From the NCBI GenBank assembly GCA_945877575.1, contig CAMDUE010000008.1, forward strand, positions 53,479 to 117,478: a DNA stretch of 64,000 nt. Reading direction: 5' to 3'. The DNA is from Chitinophaga pinensis. GTDB taxonomy: Bacteria; Bacteroidota; Bacteroidia; NS11-12g; UBA955. The notes beneath the pieces were generated by a model that did no database searches, was not told where the DNA came from, and was given only the letters and a program-made list of their open reading frames with translations. The number at the start of each line of letters is the position of its first letter. The stretch's first letter is position 1. The translations under genes and the position numbers were made by a program. This document shows positions 28,348-38,059 of the stretch, piece after piece.

Positions 28348-29097
28348 ATGAAAAAGATTGCATTAATAACGGGCGGAACTTCAGGAATTGGTAAAGCTTG
28401 TGCTGAACGTTTTCTTTCCGATGGATTTAAAGTCATTGTTACGGGTAGAAGACAAGAACGACTCCTAGAATTCCAGGCTCTGTATGGAGAAAACGATGTA
28501 TGTATCTTAAATTTCGATGTGAGAGATAATAATCAAGTGGTTGATGCGTTACAATCACTTCCTGAAGATTGGAAAAATATTGATGTATTAGTAAATAACG
28601 CCGGATTGGCACTGGGTCTATCGCAGTTTTACGACGGAAATATTGACCATTGGAACACCATGATAGATACCAACATCAAGGGATTGCTTTACATGTCTAG
28701 GGAAGTTTCCAGAGGAATGAAAGATAGACAATCAGGACATATAGTCAACATTGGTTCAATTGCAGGTAAGGAGGTTTATACCAACGGTAACGTTTATTGT
28801 GCTACGAAACATGCTGTAGATGCTTTAAATAAAGCTATGCGAATTGAGTTATCTCCTTTTGGTATTAGAGTTACGGGAATTCATCCTGGAGCTGTTGAAA
28901 CGGAATTTAGTGTAGTGAGGTTTGAAGGTGATGAAGAGCGAGCAAAGACCGTTTACCAGGGATTTGAAAATTTGGTGGCTGAAGATATCGCAGATGCTGT
29001 TCATTATTGTTGCACACGCAAGCCTCACGTGAATATCAATGATCTAATCATTATGCCTCAGGCTCAACCACAAGCAGGAGTAATTCATAGAAAATAA
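28348..29097 (+). CDS. SDR-family NAD(P)-dependent oxidoreductase
   Basis: ALITGGTSGIGKACAERF, VLVNNAGLALG, YCATKHAVDAL. Confidence 0.93.
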   Translation: MKKIALITGGTSGIGKACAERFLSDGFKVIVTGRRQERLLEFQALYGENDVCILNFDVRDNNQVVDALQSLPEDWKNIDVLVNNAGLALGLSQFYDGNIDHWNTMIDTNIKGLLYMSREVSRGMKDRQSGHIVNIGSIAGKEVYTNGNVYCATKHAVDALNKAMRIELSPFGIRVTGIHPGAVETEFSVVRFEGDEERAKTVYQGFENLVAEDIADAVHYCCTRKPHVNINDLIIMPQAQPQAGVIHRK

Positions 29098-29108
29098 CGA
29101 TTGATTGT

Positions 29109-29438
29109 ATGAGCAATAAAAACAAAAACAAGTCGGGAATCGTTTACTCTACAAACTCTGAATATTTAAATCAACTCCATCAGGTACACGAAGAAGATAC
29201 ACTTCCCCCGGAAAAACAAAAACTGTATGTAAGAAGGGAAGTGCGCAACGGAAAGCCGACGGTGGTGATTAAGGAATTCATAGGCAGCAAGGAGGACCTG
29301 AAAGAACTTGAAAAACAACTTAAAAATCACTGCGGAGTGGGCGGAAGCTCCAAAGAAGGAGACATTCTCATTCAAGGAGACGTTGCAGACAAGATCAAAA
29401 TCTTTTTACAGTCAAAAGGCTATAAAACCAAGGGTTAA
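29109..29438 (+). CDS. SUI1/eIF1-like translation initiation factor (YciH-type)
   Basis: VVIKEFIGSKEDLKELEKQLKNHCGVGGSSKEGDILIQGDVADKIKIFLQSKGY. Confidence 0.93.
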   Translation: MSNKNKNKSGIVYSTNSEYLNQLHQVHEEDTLPPEKQKLYVRREVRNGKPTVVIKEFIGSKEDLKELEKQLKNHCGVGGSSKEGDILIQGDVADKIKIFLQSKGYKTKG

Positions 29439-29445
29439 TTCAATA

Positions 29446-30081
29446 TTGTCGTTGTTTTTTGCGGCTTTATTGACGGCTTGTACTTCTACGGTCAATTCCC
29501 AAAACACAAAAATTAAAACAAATCAAATGGAACAAATTCAATCTGAAAATCTCGATACTTGCGTTTTAGGCGGAGGATGTTTTTGGTGTTTAGATGCCGT
29601 TTATAAAAACATGAAAGGCATAGTTTCTATCAGTTGCGGATATTCCAACGGATTGGTAAAAAAGCCCACCTATAGAGAGGTTTGTACCGGAAGAACGCAA
29701 TGTGTGGAAGTGGTAAAATTGGTCTTCAATACCCAAGAAACTAGTTTTGAAGAAATCTTGACGGTGTTTTGGAGAATTCACGATCCTACAACATTGAATA
29801 GACAAGGCAACGACGTTGGAACTCAATACCGAAGTGGCATATATTTCCTGAATGAACAACAAAAAGAAATTGCCGACGCTAGTAAATCAGCCGTGGAAGA
29901 ATCTGGAATGTGGACCGGTAAAATTGTTACTGAAATAGTTCCTTTAAAAGATTTCTCTGACGCTGAAGACTACCACCAAGATTATTTTGCAAACAATCCA
30001 GACAATCCATATTGTACGTTTGTAGTAGGCGAGAAGGTGGAGAAGTTCAAGAAATTATTCAGCGAGAAGCTGAAAAAATAA
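29446..30081 (+). CDS. msrA: Peptide-methionine (S)-S-oxide reductase, apparent lipoprotein
   Basis: GGGCFWCLDAVYKNMKGIVSISCGYSNG; LSLFFAALLTAC lipobox precedes. Start uncertain: TTG 29446 or ATG 29527. Confidence 0.85.
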   Translation: MSLFFAALLTACTSTVNSQNTKIKTNQMEQIQSENLDTCVLGGGCFWCLDAVYKNMKGIVSISCGYSNGLVKKPTYREVCTGRTQCVEVVKLVFNTQETSFEEILTVFWRIHDPTTLNRQGNDVGTQYRSGIYFLNEQQKEIADASKSAVEESGMWTGKIVTEIVPLKDFSDAEDYHQDYFANNPDNPYCTFVVGEKVEKFKKLFSEKLKK

Positions 30082-30796
30082 CTCCATTCAGAAGGGCTAC
30101 TCCAGAACCCACAATCCAACCTACGAGAACATCGCTGGGATAATGTTTTCCGGCGGCAATTCTAAGAATACCTGTTGTTAAAGACAGACCTGCAGCTGTC
30201 CATGCCATTGTTTTTTGCGTTTGTGTGCTGGGTGTGTGGTAAGCTACCCAGAGGCCCGTGGTTGCTGCTGCTGCAGAAATTGAGCTATGTCCTGAGAAAA
30301 AGGAATAAAAGTCGTCATTGCCCTTTGAAATTGGATTTTGACCTTGGGTATAGGGCCTGTTTCTTTGGAAACTGAGTTTTACACTTTGTGTTAGGTTTGC
30401 GGTGATAAATAAATTTTGAGCCAATAAATTAGCATGTTGCCAATCAATTTTATTTCCGTCTATGCATTGAAGTCCGCTGATTAATAGGGTTGCGCCAATG
30501 CTTGCATCAGATGTTTTTACGGCGGAGGTGTTGTAATTGTATATGGCTGCTCTGTCAATCAGGGGCACAGTCCAAGTGCTTGGGTCTGGATTTAAATTCT
30601 TTTCCCATTGATGATTGATGATATACCAACCAATGTTTACCGAATAAATCCCTGCCTGTAAAGGGATATTGGTATTCAAGTTTTGGGCTTGAAGGTTACT
30701 TTTGTTTTTGAAAGGGAAAAAACTAATGCACAAAATTAAAAGTGTCATGTAAACACTTTTATAATTGTCATTTAAGGTTATATGTTTGTTTTTCAA
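30059..30796 (-). CDS. PAP2-family phosphatase
   Basis: KLSFQRNRPYTQG...FFSGHSSISAAAATTGL...AAGKHYPSDVLVGWIVG. Confidence 0.88.
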   Translation of the reverse strand: MKNKHITLNDNYKSVYMTLLILCISFFPFKNKSNLQAQNLNTNIPLQAGIYSVNIGWYIINHQWEKNLNPDPSTWTVPLIDRAAIYNYNTSAVKTSDASIGATLLISGLQCIDGNKIDWQHANLLAQNLFITANLTQSVKLSFQRNRPYTQGQNPISKGNDDFYSFFSGHSSISAAAATTGLWVAYHTPSTQTQKTMAWTAAGLSLTTGILRIAAGKHYPSDVLVGWIVGSGVALLNGVIFSASR

Positions 30797-30934
30797 TGGA
30801 TTATCGTTTTATTGATTGTATAAAAATTTGATTTTAATTGTGAGTAATTCCTTTATGATATGTATTCATGGATTAGGCTCAACCCCTCGATTTTATGGGT
30901 ATTTTTGCAGTACCAAAAATAGTGTAATTTTTCT

Positions 30935-32530
30935 ATGATAACCAATGAACAGCTGATTTCAGCCATTCGAAGCAATGCGAGTCAGGTATTTGAAAACTTA
31001 ACTACCGACGAACTCGTGCAAAAAGCGCTAGAGCGCAACGAAGGACAATTGACCGACCAAGATGCTTTGGCCGCTGATACGGGTGAGTTTACCGGAAGAA
31101 GTCCCAAAGACAAATTCACGGTGAAAGATTCAGTAACAGAAAACACCGCATGGTGGGGTCCTGTGAATCAGCCGGTTTCTGAAGATCATTTCGATGGGTT
31201 GTTGAATAAAGTAACCAATCATTTGCAATCAAAAGAAGTATTCATTCGTCATGCATATGCGTGCGCTGACCCTGAGTACCGTTTGAACATTCAAGTGATT
31301 ACAGAGAGTGCTTATCAAAATCTATTTGCAAAGCATTTGTTTTTACGTCCATCAGCTACAGAAATCGCTACTCAGCCTACTGAATGGGTGATAGTTGCTG
31401 CTCCTTCGTTTAAGGCAGATCCGGCAGTTGACGGCGTTCGTCAATCTAATTTTACCATTGTTAGTATGAAGCGTAAGATCATTTTGATTGGTGGTAGCGG
31501 ATACACAGGTGAAATTAAAAAAGGAATTTTTGGTGTTTTGAACTACATCCTACCTCAAGAAAGAGGAGTGTTGAGCATGCACTGTTCAGCGAATATTGGT
31601 AAAGACGGCGATACTGCTATTTTCTTTGGATTGAGCGGAACCGGTAAAACTACCTTGTCTGCTGATCCTCAGAGAAAATTGATTGGTGATGATGAACACG
31701 GTTGGTCTGATAAGACCGTTTTCAATTTCGAAGGCGGTTGCTACGCAAAATGCGTGAATTTGTCTGAAGAAAAAGAACCTCAAATTTGGAATGCCATCAA
31801 ACACGGCGCCTTGGTTGAAAATGTTCGTTTCTTTGAAGGTACCAATCAAGTTGATTTTGATAACATTTCCGTTACCGAAAATACCCGTGTTGCTTACCCT
31901 ATCGATTACATTGATAATATCGCAGTTCCATCTATTGGAGATGCTCCCAAGAATATTTTCTTCCTAACGGCAGATGCTTTTGGTGTGTTGCCTCCAATTT
32001 CAAAGTTGACTTCAGCTCAGGCAATGTATCATTTCATCAGCGGTTATACTGCAAAAGTTGCAGGTACTGAGGCTGGTGTAACAGAGCCTCAAGCTACTTT
32101 CTCTGCTTGTTTTGGACAAGCATTTTTGCCTTTGCATCCTGCGAAATACGCCGAAATGTTGGGTAAAAAATTGAATGAAAATCCAGATGTAAACGTTTGG
32201 CTTGTGAATACAGGTTGGACCGGGGGACCATACGGTGTGGGTAGCAGAATGAAATTGAGCTACACACGTGCCATGATTACAGCAGCGTTGGAAGGTAAAT
32301 TGAATGGCGAATTCATTGAACATCCTGTGTTTGGCATGTTGATGCCAACTGCTTGTGAAAATGTTCCTACTGAGTTGCTAAATCCAAGGAACACATGGGC
32401 AGACGCCACCGCTTATGATGCTCAATGTCAGAAATTGGCAGAACTTTTCAACAATAATTTCGAGAAGTTTGCAGACGGTTCTAGCAATGAAATCAAAGCA
32501 GCAGCACCCAAAATGACTGCAACCAACTAA
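30935..32530 (+). CDS. pckA: Phosphoenolpyruvate carboxykinase (ATP)
   Basis: FFGLSGTGKTTLSADPQRKLIGDDEHGW; TGEFTGRSPKDKF. Confidence 0.97.
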   Translation: MITNEQLISAIRSNASQVFENLTTDELVQKALERNEGQLTDQDALAADTGEFTGRSPKDKFTVKDSVTENTAWWGPVNQPVSEDHFDGLLNKVTNHLQSKEVFIRHAYACADPEYRLNIQVITESAYQNLFAKHLFLRPSATEIATQPTEWVIVAAPSFKADPAVDGVRQSNFTIVSMKRKIILIGGSGYTGEIKKGIFGVLNYILPQERGVLSMHCSANIGKDGDTAIFFGLSGTGKTTLSADPQRKLIGDDEHGWSDKTVFNFEGGCYAKCVNLSEEKEPQIWNAIKHGALVENVRFFEGTNQVDFDNISVTENTRVAYPIDYIDNIAVPSIGDAPKNIFFLTADAFGVLPPISKLTSAQAMYHFISGYTAKVAGTEAGVTEPQATFSACFGQAFLPLHPAKYAEMLGKKLNENPDVNVWLVNTGWTGGPYGVGSRMKLSYTRAMITAALEGKLNGEFIEHPVFGMLMPTACENVPTELLNPRNTWADATAYDAQCQKLAELFNNNFEKFADGSSNEIKAAAPKMTATN

Positions 32531-32558
32531 ACCAGTTTTATTTATAAGAGAGGAGATG

Positions 32559-32585
32559 GGCCGCACGAAAGTGTGGCCTTTTTCT
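32559..32585 (+). terminator. Intrinsic terminator after pckA
   Basis: GGCCGCAC-GAAA-GTGTGGCC followed by TTTTTC. Confidence 0.8.
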
Positions 32586-32588
32586 TTG

Positions 32589-32596
32589 TATCTTTG
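32589..32596 (+). promoter_or_regulatory. Putative -7 box of alaS
   Basis: TATCTTTG matches TAnnTTTG, about 43 nt upstream of alaS. Confidence 0.4.
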
Positions 32597-32638
32597 CGCC
32601 AAAATTTAGGCCTTCGCGCCGCTTAAAATAGCATTAAA

Positions 32639-35269
32639 ATGAATCAAAATTCCCTCGAAATCAAAAAGCAATTCCTTGATTTTTTTGCTTCTAAAGGACA
32701 TAAAATCGTTCCTTCGGCTCCTGTAGTTGTGAAAGGCGATCCAACCTTGATGTTCACCAACGCCGGGATGAACCAATTCAAAGATTTCTTTCTTGGGAAT
32801 GCAACAGCCATCGACACTCGCGTTGCTAATAGCCAAAAATGCCTTCGTGTAAGCGGTAAACACAATGATTTAGAGGAAGTTGGACATGATCACTACCATC
32901 ATACTTTGTTTGAAATGTTGGGTAACTGGAGTTTCGGTGATTATTTTAAGCGCGACGCTATTTTATGGGCTTGGGAACTTCTAACCGATGTCTACAAACT
33001 TCCTAAAGATCGTTTATACGTGACTGTTTTTGAAGGTGATGAGGCGTCTAACATTCCTTTTGATCAAGAAGCTTTTGATATTTGGGCCGAGGTAATATCC
33101 CCCGAAAGAATTCTCAAAGGAAATAAAAAGGATAACTTCTGGGAAATGGGCGATACCGGTCCATGCGGGCCTTGCACCGAGATTCACTTTGATATGCGCG
33201 ATGACGATGAACGAGCTTCTTTGAGCGGGGCTTTATTGGTAAACAACGATCATCCAGAAGTCATTGAAATTTGGAACAACGTGTTCATGGAATTCAACCG
33301 AAAAGCCGATGGTTCTTTGGTCAATCTACCAGCAAAACACGTAGATACAGGTATGGGATTTGAGCGTTTGGTGAGAGTGATTCAGAATAAAAAATCAAAC
33401 TACGATACCGATATCTTTCAATACATCATCAGAAAAACTCAGACTCTTTCTGGTAAAAAATACGGCGATGACGAAGCACAAGACATTGCTTTTCGCGTAA
33501 TTGCAGATCACATTCGAGCGGTTACTATGGTCATTGCCGATGGACAAATTCCATCCAATGCAGGAGCTGGATATGTGGTGCGCAGAATTCTTCGTAGAGC
33601 CGTAAGATATGGTTACAGCTACCTTGGGTTTGAATCGGCATTCATGCATGAATTGGTGGCTGAATTGGCTGATTATTTTAAAGATTCATTCACCGAAATT
33701 ATTCAGCAGAAAGATTTTATTGCTCGCGTAATCAAGGAGGAGGAAAATTCATTTTTCCGGACTTTGAGTACCGGTATACAACGATTGAACCACTATTTTG
33801 CTGAAAATCCCGGCAAAAATATTGCTGGTTCTGTTGCTTTTGAACTTTATGATACCTTTGGATTTCCCATTGACCTAACCGAAGTGATTGCTCGAGAAAA
33901 GGGTTTGACCTTGGATCATGCCGGATTTGAAGCCGCACTTTTGGAGCAGAAAAACCGTTCAAAAGCCGATGCCAAGAAAGAGTTGGGCGACTGGGTGGTA
34001 TTGAACGAAAATTCGGAAGAAACCTTTTGTGGATACGACCAAACCTCGGTAAAAACCGATATTTCTAGATACCGCACCGTTTTAGTTAAAGGCAAGTCAT
34101 TTACCCAGATTATATTGGGAGACTCTCCGTTTTATGCTGAAAGCGGCGGACAAGTTGGTGATCGTGGAACGCTCATTGGTGAGGATGGCGAACGCATTGA
34201 AATCATTGATACCCAAAAAGAAAACAAACTACATATTTGCATTACAGAGTCGGATATAAAAAATGCAAATCAGTTATTTACGGCAGAAGTGGATGCACAT
34301 AGTCGATTGTTAATTTCGTCAAATCACAGTGCTACTCATTTGATGCACAGTGCTTTGCGCGAAGTTTTGGGCGAGCACGTTGCCCAAAAAGGAAGTTTGG
34401 TTAACGACAAGGCACTTCGTTTTGACTTCAGTCATTTTGGAAAAATGTCTGACGAAGAAATTCAGAAAGTTGAGGCTCGAGTTAACGAAAAAATCAGGGA
34501 AAATATTTCACTAAACGAATATCGCAATTTGCCTATAGACGAAGCGAAGAATATGGGTGCGATGGCTTTGTTTGGTGAGAAATACGGTGAATTTGTTCGC
34601 GCCATTGAATTTGATCGGAATTATTCCATAGAACTTTGCGGTGGAACCCACGTGAAAAACACCGGTGAAATTGGCTTATTCAAGCTTCTTTCCGAAGGAT
34701 CTGTAAGCGCGGGTATCAGACGCATCGAGGCCGTAACCAATGAAAAAGCTTGGGAGTTTTACAACGACAAAATTGCCCAATTGGATGCGATATCATCATT
34801 ATTGAATGGGACTAAAAATGCATTAGAATCGGTTGAAAAATTGATCGACGAGAACCAAAAGCTCAAATCGGAAATCGAAAAATTCCAGCTCCAACAAGTT
34901 GCACAGGTTAAAGATTTCTTAATGGGCAGAATTCAAAGCGGTATTTGTTCATTCATTGCTGAAAAAGTAGATATTCCCAATGCTGAAGCGGCAAAACAAC
35001 TGTGTTTCCAGCTAAAGCAGGAGCACCCAAATTTGGTAACGGTTTTGGTTTATGAAATTGATTCTAAGCCAGGAATTGCGGTTTACATTGACGAGGCTCT
35101 GGTTGAATCTCATGGCTGGAACGCATCACAATGGGTTCGCGACTGGGGCAAACACATTCAAGGCGGCGGCGGCGGACAGCCCTTCTTCGCAACTGCTGGC
35201 GGCAAAAATGCTGCTGGAATAGAGCAGGTTTTAGAGGCGGCAAAGCAGGCTTTAGTTGGTAGCAGGTAG
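32639..35269 (+). CDS. alaS: Alanyl-tRNA synthetase
   Basis: FTNAGMNQFKDFFLG, GDTGPCGPCTEIHFD, HSATHLMHSALREVLG, CGGTHV, GGGGGQPFFATAGGKN. Confidence 0.98.
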   Translation: MNQNSLEIKKQFLDFFASKGHKIVPSAPVVVKGDPTLMFTNAGMNQFKDFFLGNATAIDTRVANSQKCLRVSGKHNDLEEVGHDHYHHTLFEMLGNWSFGDYFKRDAILWAWELLTDVYKLPKDRLYVTVFEGDEASNIPFDQEAFDIWAEVISPERILKGNKKDNFWEMGDTGPCGPCTEIHFDMRDDDERASLSGALLVNNDHPEVIEIWNNVFMEFNRKADGSLVNLPAKHVDTGMGFERLVRVIQNKKSNYDTDIFQYIIRKTQTLSGKKYGDDEAQDIAFRVIADHIRAVTMVIADGQIPSNAGAGYVVRRILRRAVRYGYSYLGFESAFMHELVAELADYFKDSFTEIIQQKDFIARVIKEEENSFFRTLSTGIQRLNHYFAENPGKNIAGSVAFELYDTFGFPIDLTEVIAREKGLTLDHAGFEAALLEQKNRSKADAKKELGDWVVLNENSEETFCGYDQTSVKTDISRYRTVLVKGKSFTQIILGDSPFYAESGGQVGDRGTLIGEDGERIEIIDTQKENKLHICITESDIKNANQLFTAEVDAHSRLLISSNHSATHLMHSALREVLGEHVAQKGSLVNDKALRFDFSHFGKMSDEEIQKVEARVNEKIRENISLNEYRNLPIDEAKNMGAMALFGEKYGEFVRAIEFDRNYSIELCGGTHVKNTGEIGLFKLLSEGSVSAGIRRIEAVTNEKAWEFYNDKIAQLDAISSLLNGTKNALESVEKLIDENQKLKSEIEKFQLQQVAQVKDFLMGRIQSGICSFIAEKVDIPNAEAAKQLCFQLKQEHPNLVTVLVYEIDSKPGIAVYIDEALVESHGWNASQWVRDWGKHIQGGGGGQPFFATAGGKNAAGIEQVLEAAKQALVGSR

Positions 35270-35402
35270 CAGGTAGCGGGTAGCGGGTAGCGGGTAGCGG
35301 GTACCGGGTTTTGGGTACCGGGTACCGGGTTACTAGTCTCTCGTCTCCCGGCTCCCGTCTTTAGACCATGGCCCATGGACCATCGACCAAGGACCATGGA
35401 CT
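35256..35402. repeat. Heptamer array 3: 21 units x 7 bp
   Basis: TTGGTAG CAGGTAG CAGGTAG CGGGTAG(x3) CGGGTAC CGGGTTT TGGGTAC CGGGTAC CGGGTTA CTAGTCT CTCGTCT CCCGGCT CCCGTCT | TTAGACC ATGGCCC ATGGACC ATCGACC AAGGACC ATGGACT; 147 bp = 21 x 7. Confidence 0.97.
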
Positions 35403-36027
35403 AAAAACCAACATTCACCACCTTCTTCGTTTCAAAGAAAGGTTCGGAATAAAAAGAAGCGATAGATTCAACTTTGACTTCTAACTTGCTGTTTTCTTGA
35501 ATGAGCTCATTGAGTTCATCGATTAAATCTCCACCTTTTAATAAGGAAAAACGAGGGTGTTTTTTCCAGTTTTTGGACATCCATCGATACAATTCAATAG
35601 ATGGTGCAACGGCTCTTGCCACTGCCATGTCGAATTTATTGGGTATAGACTCAATGCGAGCATTTGTTGCTTTTACATTCGTGAGTCCAAGATCATTGGC
35701 AATGGATTGAACTACGCGGATTTTTTTTCCGATGCTGTCAACCAGGAAGAATTCAATCTCCGGATAAACAATGGCTAAAGGAATTCCGGGGAATCCACCA
35801 CCGGTGCCAATGTCAACAACTGTTTGAGCTTCGCTAAAGTCACCAAATTTCACCAATGCCAGACTATGCAAAACATGATGAATGTAAAAGTTATCCATGT
35901 CTTTTCTGGAAATTACATTCACTTTGGCGTTTTCGGTTTCATATAGCTCATACATGAAGGCAAATTGCTCTAGTTGCTTGTCGGTGAAATCTTTGAAATA
36001 ATGTTCAATGATTGAATGATCTACCAT
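35401..36027 (-). CDS. rsmG: 16S rRNA (guanine(527)-N7)-methyltransferase
   Basis: KVNVISRKDMDNFYIHHVLHSLAL...VVDIGTGGGFPGIPLAIVYPEIEFFLVDSIGKKI. Confidence 0.95.
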   Translation of the reverse strand: MVDHSIIEHYFKDFTDKQLEQFAFMYELYETENAKVNVISRKDMDNFYIHHVLHSLALVKFGDFSEAQTVVDIGTGGGFPGIPLAIVYPEIEFFLVDSIGKKIRVVQSIANDLGLTNVKATNARIESIPNKFDMAVARAVAPSIELYRWMSKNWKKHPRFSLLKGGDLIDELNELIQENSKLEVKVESIASFYSEPFFETKKVVNVGF

Positions 36028-37166
36028 ATGATTTTCTTTTTAAAGAAGGCACTTGTGCCAAGAATGATGTACCAGAATGATTGGATAAAATTAAGCAAGG
36101 GATACAATGCATTTGCTTTTTTCATGTTCAGAAGTTTCCCTTTTTGGGCGAAGATGATCCATTCGGGTGTGATTTTGATAATTATCAATAGGGTAGGATA
36201 CAAGAATGAACTTCCGGCGAAAAGCCAAACCAGTGAAATTATCCAAAACAATAGTTGAGAAATTGAGAATAATCCCAATCTAAACTTTACTGCGTTTGTA
36301 TAAAATTTACCTACGAATAGGTGGCGCATTTTTTGGCGCCAGTAATGTTTGAAATTCTGCGGCCCATTTGTGGGACAATAGGCGTCAGGATGAATGACTA
36401 CCTGAGTATTTTGATCATTAGCAACACTTTGAACAAACAAATCATCATCTCCGGCGGGAATGTGGTGATGTGCTGAAAATCCTCCTACACTATTATACAG
36501 GGTTTTGGTATAAGCTAAATTTCGACCTACACCCATGTAAGGAGAGCCTTTGATACTCATTCCTAAGTAATTCATGGCCGTCATGAGGTTTTCATATTGC
36601 ACCATTCTTTCCAAAAAGGAATTTGATTGACTGTTCACGGGGGAAACACCCAAAACCAATGAAGTGTTTTTTGAGAATTGGGTCGCCATGTGTTTAATCC
36701 ACTGATTGGAACTGGGTATGCAATCAGCATCGGTTAAAAGTAGGTGCTCGTATTGGGCTTTTTTAATGCCTAAACTTAGGGCCAATTTTTTACTTTGATT
36801 TTTGATGACTAACGGGTCAAGTAAAACATATTTTAAAAGTGGTTCTCTTTCAGCGGTTGTTACCAGAAGGTAGGCCGTTTCATCTCCGCTGCAATCATCA
36901 ACTACCACAATTTCAAATTGAGGATAGTCTTGTTCTAGCCATAGAGGAAGGTTGCGCTCCAAAATAAGTGCAGCATTTCTTGCACAAATTACCACTGATA
37001 CAGGAGGGTAATCAGAATTAGTTGGCTCTGCCGTTTGTTTTACTGATAAGTAGTAATGGAAATAGTAAAACCATCCAATCAAAACAGGAATGATAGCTGC
37101 AATTAGCCACCACCAATCATAATTTTGAAAGGGAAATAAATCGAAAAATGTATATGTGTTTGTCAA
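36021..37166 (-). CDS. Membrane-anchored family 2 glycosyltransferase
   Basis: YPPVSVVICARNAALILERNLPLWLEQDYPQFEIVVVDDCSGDETAYLL, LLTDADCIPSS, QKMRHLFVGKF. ORF is open to 37355; TTG at 37166 is a plausible start that avoids overlap. Confidence 0.85.
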   Translation of the reverse strand: MTNTYTFFDLFPFQNYDWWWLIAAIIPVLIGWFYYFHYYLSVKQTAEPTNSDYPPVSVVICARNAALILERNLPLWLEQDYPQFEIVVVDDCSGDETAYLLVTTAEREPLLKYVLLDPLVIKNQSKKLALSLGIKKAQYEHLLLTDADCIPSSNQWIKHMATQFSKNTSLVLGVSPVNSQSNSFLERMVQYENLMTAMNYLGMSIKGSPYMGVGRNLAYTKTLYNSVGGFSAHHHIPAGDDDLFVQSVANDQNTQVVIHPDAYCPTNGPQNFKHYWRQKMRHLFVGKFYTNAVKFRLGLFSISQLLFWIISLVWLFAGSSFLYPTLLIIIKITPEWIIFAQKGKLLNMKKANALYPLLNFIQSFWYIILGTSAFFKKKIIW

Positions 37167-37263
37167 GGTGAATGAGCTTGCAAAATTACAATTTATTATT
37201 CGTCTATGGAGAAATTCATATAGGATTAATTTTGAAAATCGTGGGCTTCGCCTCATATTTGCT

Positions 37264-37279
37264 GTACAATATTTTGTAC
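37264..37279. promoter_or_regulatory. Candidate operator GTACAA-TATT-TTGTAC
   Basis: Perfect 6-bp inverted repeat with 4-nt spacer, 4 nt upstream of the Nudix-regulator ATG at 37284. Confidence 0.5.
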
Positions 37280-37283
37280 TTGT

Positions 37284-37976
37284 ATGCAGAACAATATCGA
37301 ATCGTATTTTAAGGCCGCCGTATCTGTTGATAACGTGGTTTTTGGGTTCGATCAATCAGGTTTAAAGGTACTTTTGATTTACAGGGGAGCTGAACCTTAT
37401 CGTAATTGTTGGGCATTGCCCGGGGATTTAATTCAGTTGGATGTAGATTTAAATACTTCTGCAAATGCCGTTTTACAAAATCTTACTGGGTTACAAGAAA
37501 TTTTCATGGATCAAATTCGCACGTTTGGAAGAGTAGATAGACATCCATATGGACGTGTATTCACCGTGGCCTATTTTGCGCTGATTCGAATTGAAAAATA
37601 TAGGGTGTCTGCTCAGGCTTGGGCTGAACAAGCAGAATGGTTTCCTGTAAATGAAATACCAGATCTTCCCTTTGACCACAACGAAATCATTGAATACGCA
37701 AAGGAAAATCTAAAACAAAGAATTAGAAAACAACCCATAGGATTTGAACTCCTGCCTGAGTACTTTACTTTGACTGAATTGCAAAGATTGTATGAGAGCA
37801 TCTTAGATAGAGAATTGGACGTTCGAAATTTCAGGAAGAAGATTTTGTCTATGGATTTTATTGTAGAAACGGGCATGAAGCAAAATGCAGTAACCCACAG
37901 ACCAGCAAAACTTTATAAGTATAACTCTGAGCAGTATTACAAACTTCAAAATTCGGGTTACGATTTCGACTTGTAA
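37284..37976 (+). CDS. NrtR-like Nudix-domain transcriptional regulator (Nudix box degenerate)
   Basis: SVDNVVFGFDQSGLKVLLIYRGAEPYRNCWALPGDLI...; C-terminal winged-helix FTLTELQRLYESILDRELDVRNFRKKILSMDFIVETG. Confidence 0.88.
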   Translation: MQNNIESYFKAAVSVDNVVFGFDQSGLKVLLIYRGAEPYRNCWALPGDLIQLDVDLNTSANAVLQNLTGLQEIFMDQIRTFGRVDRHPYGRVFTVAYFALIRIEKYRVSAQAWAEQAEWFPVNEIPDLPFDHNEIIEYAKENLKQRIRKQPIGFELLPEYFTLTELQRLYESILDRELDVRNFRKKILSMDFIVETGMKQNAVTHRPAKLYKYNSEQYYKLQNSGYDFDL

Positions 37977-38059
37977 AAATGACCATCATATAGGGTCAAA
38001 TTATCAAAAAAACCTTGTTGTATTATTCACAATTATTTAAATTGCATAAATAACAATAA

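Noticed and set aside
35158-35397. Minus-strand 79-aa ORF (GTQNPVPATRYPLPATCYLLPTK)
   Set aside because: Translation of array 3 plus antisense of alaS.
38016-38032. TTGT-N7-ACAA dyad upstream of susC
   Set aside because: Only 4-bp arms in AT-rich DNA; not distinguishable from chance.
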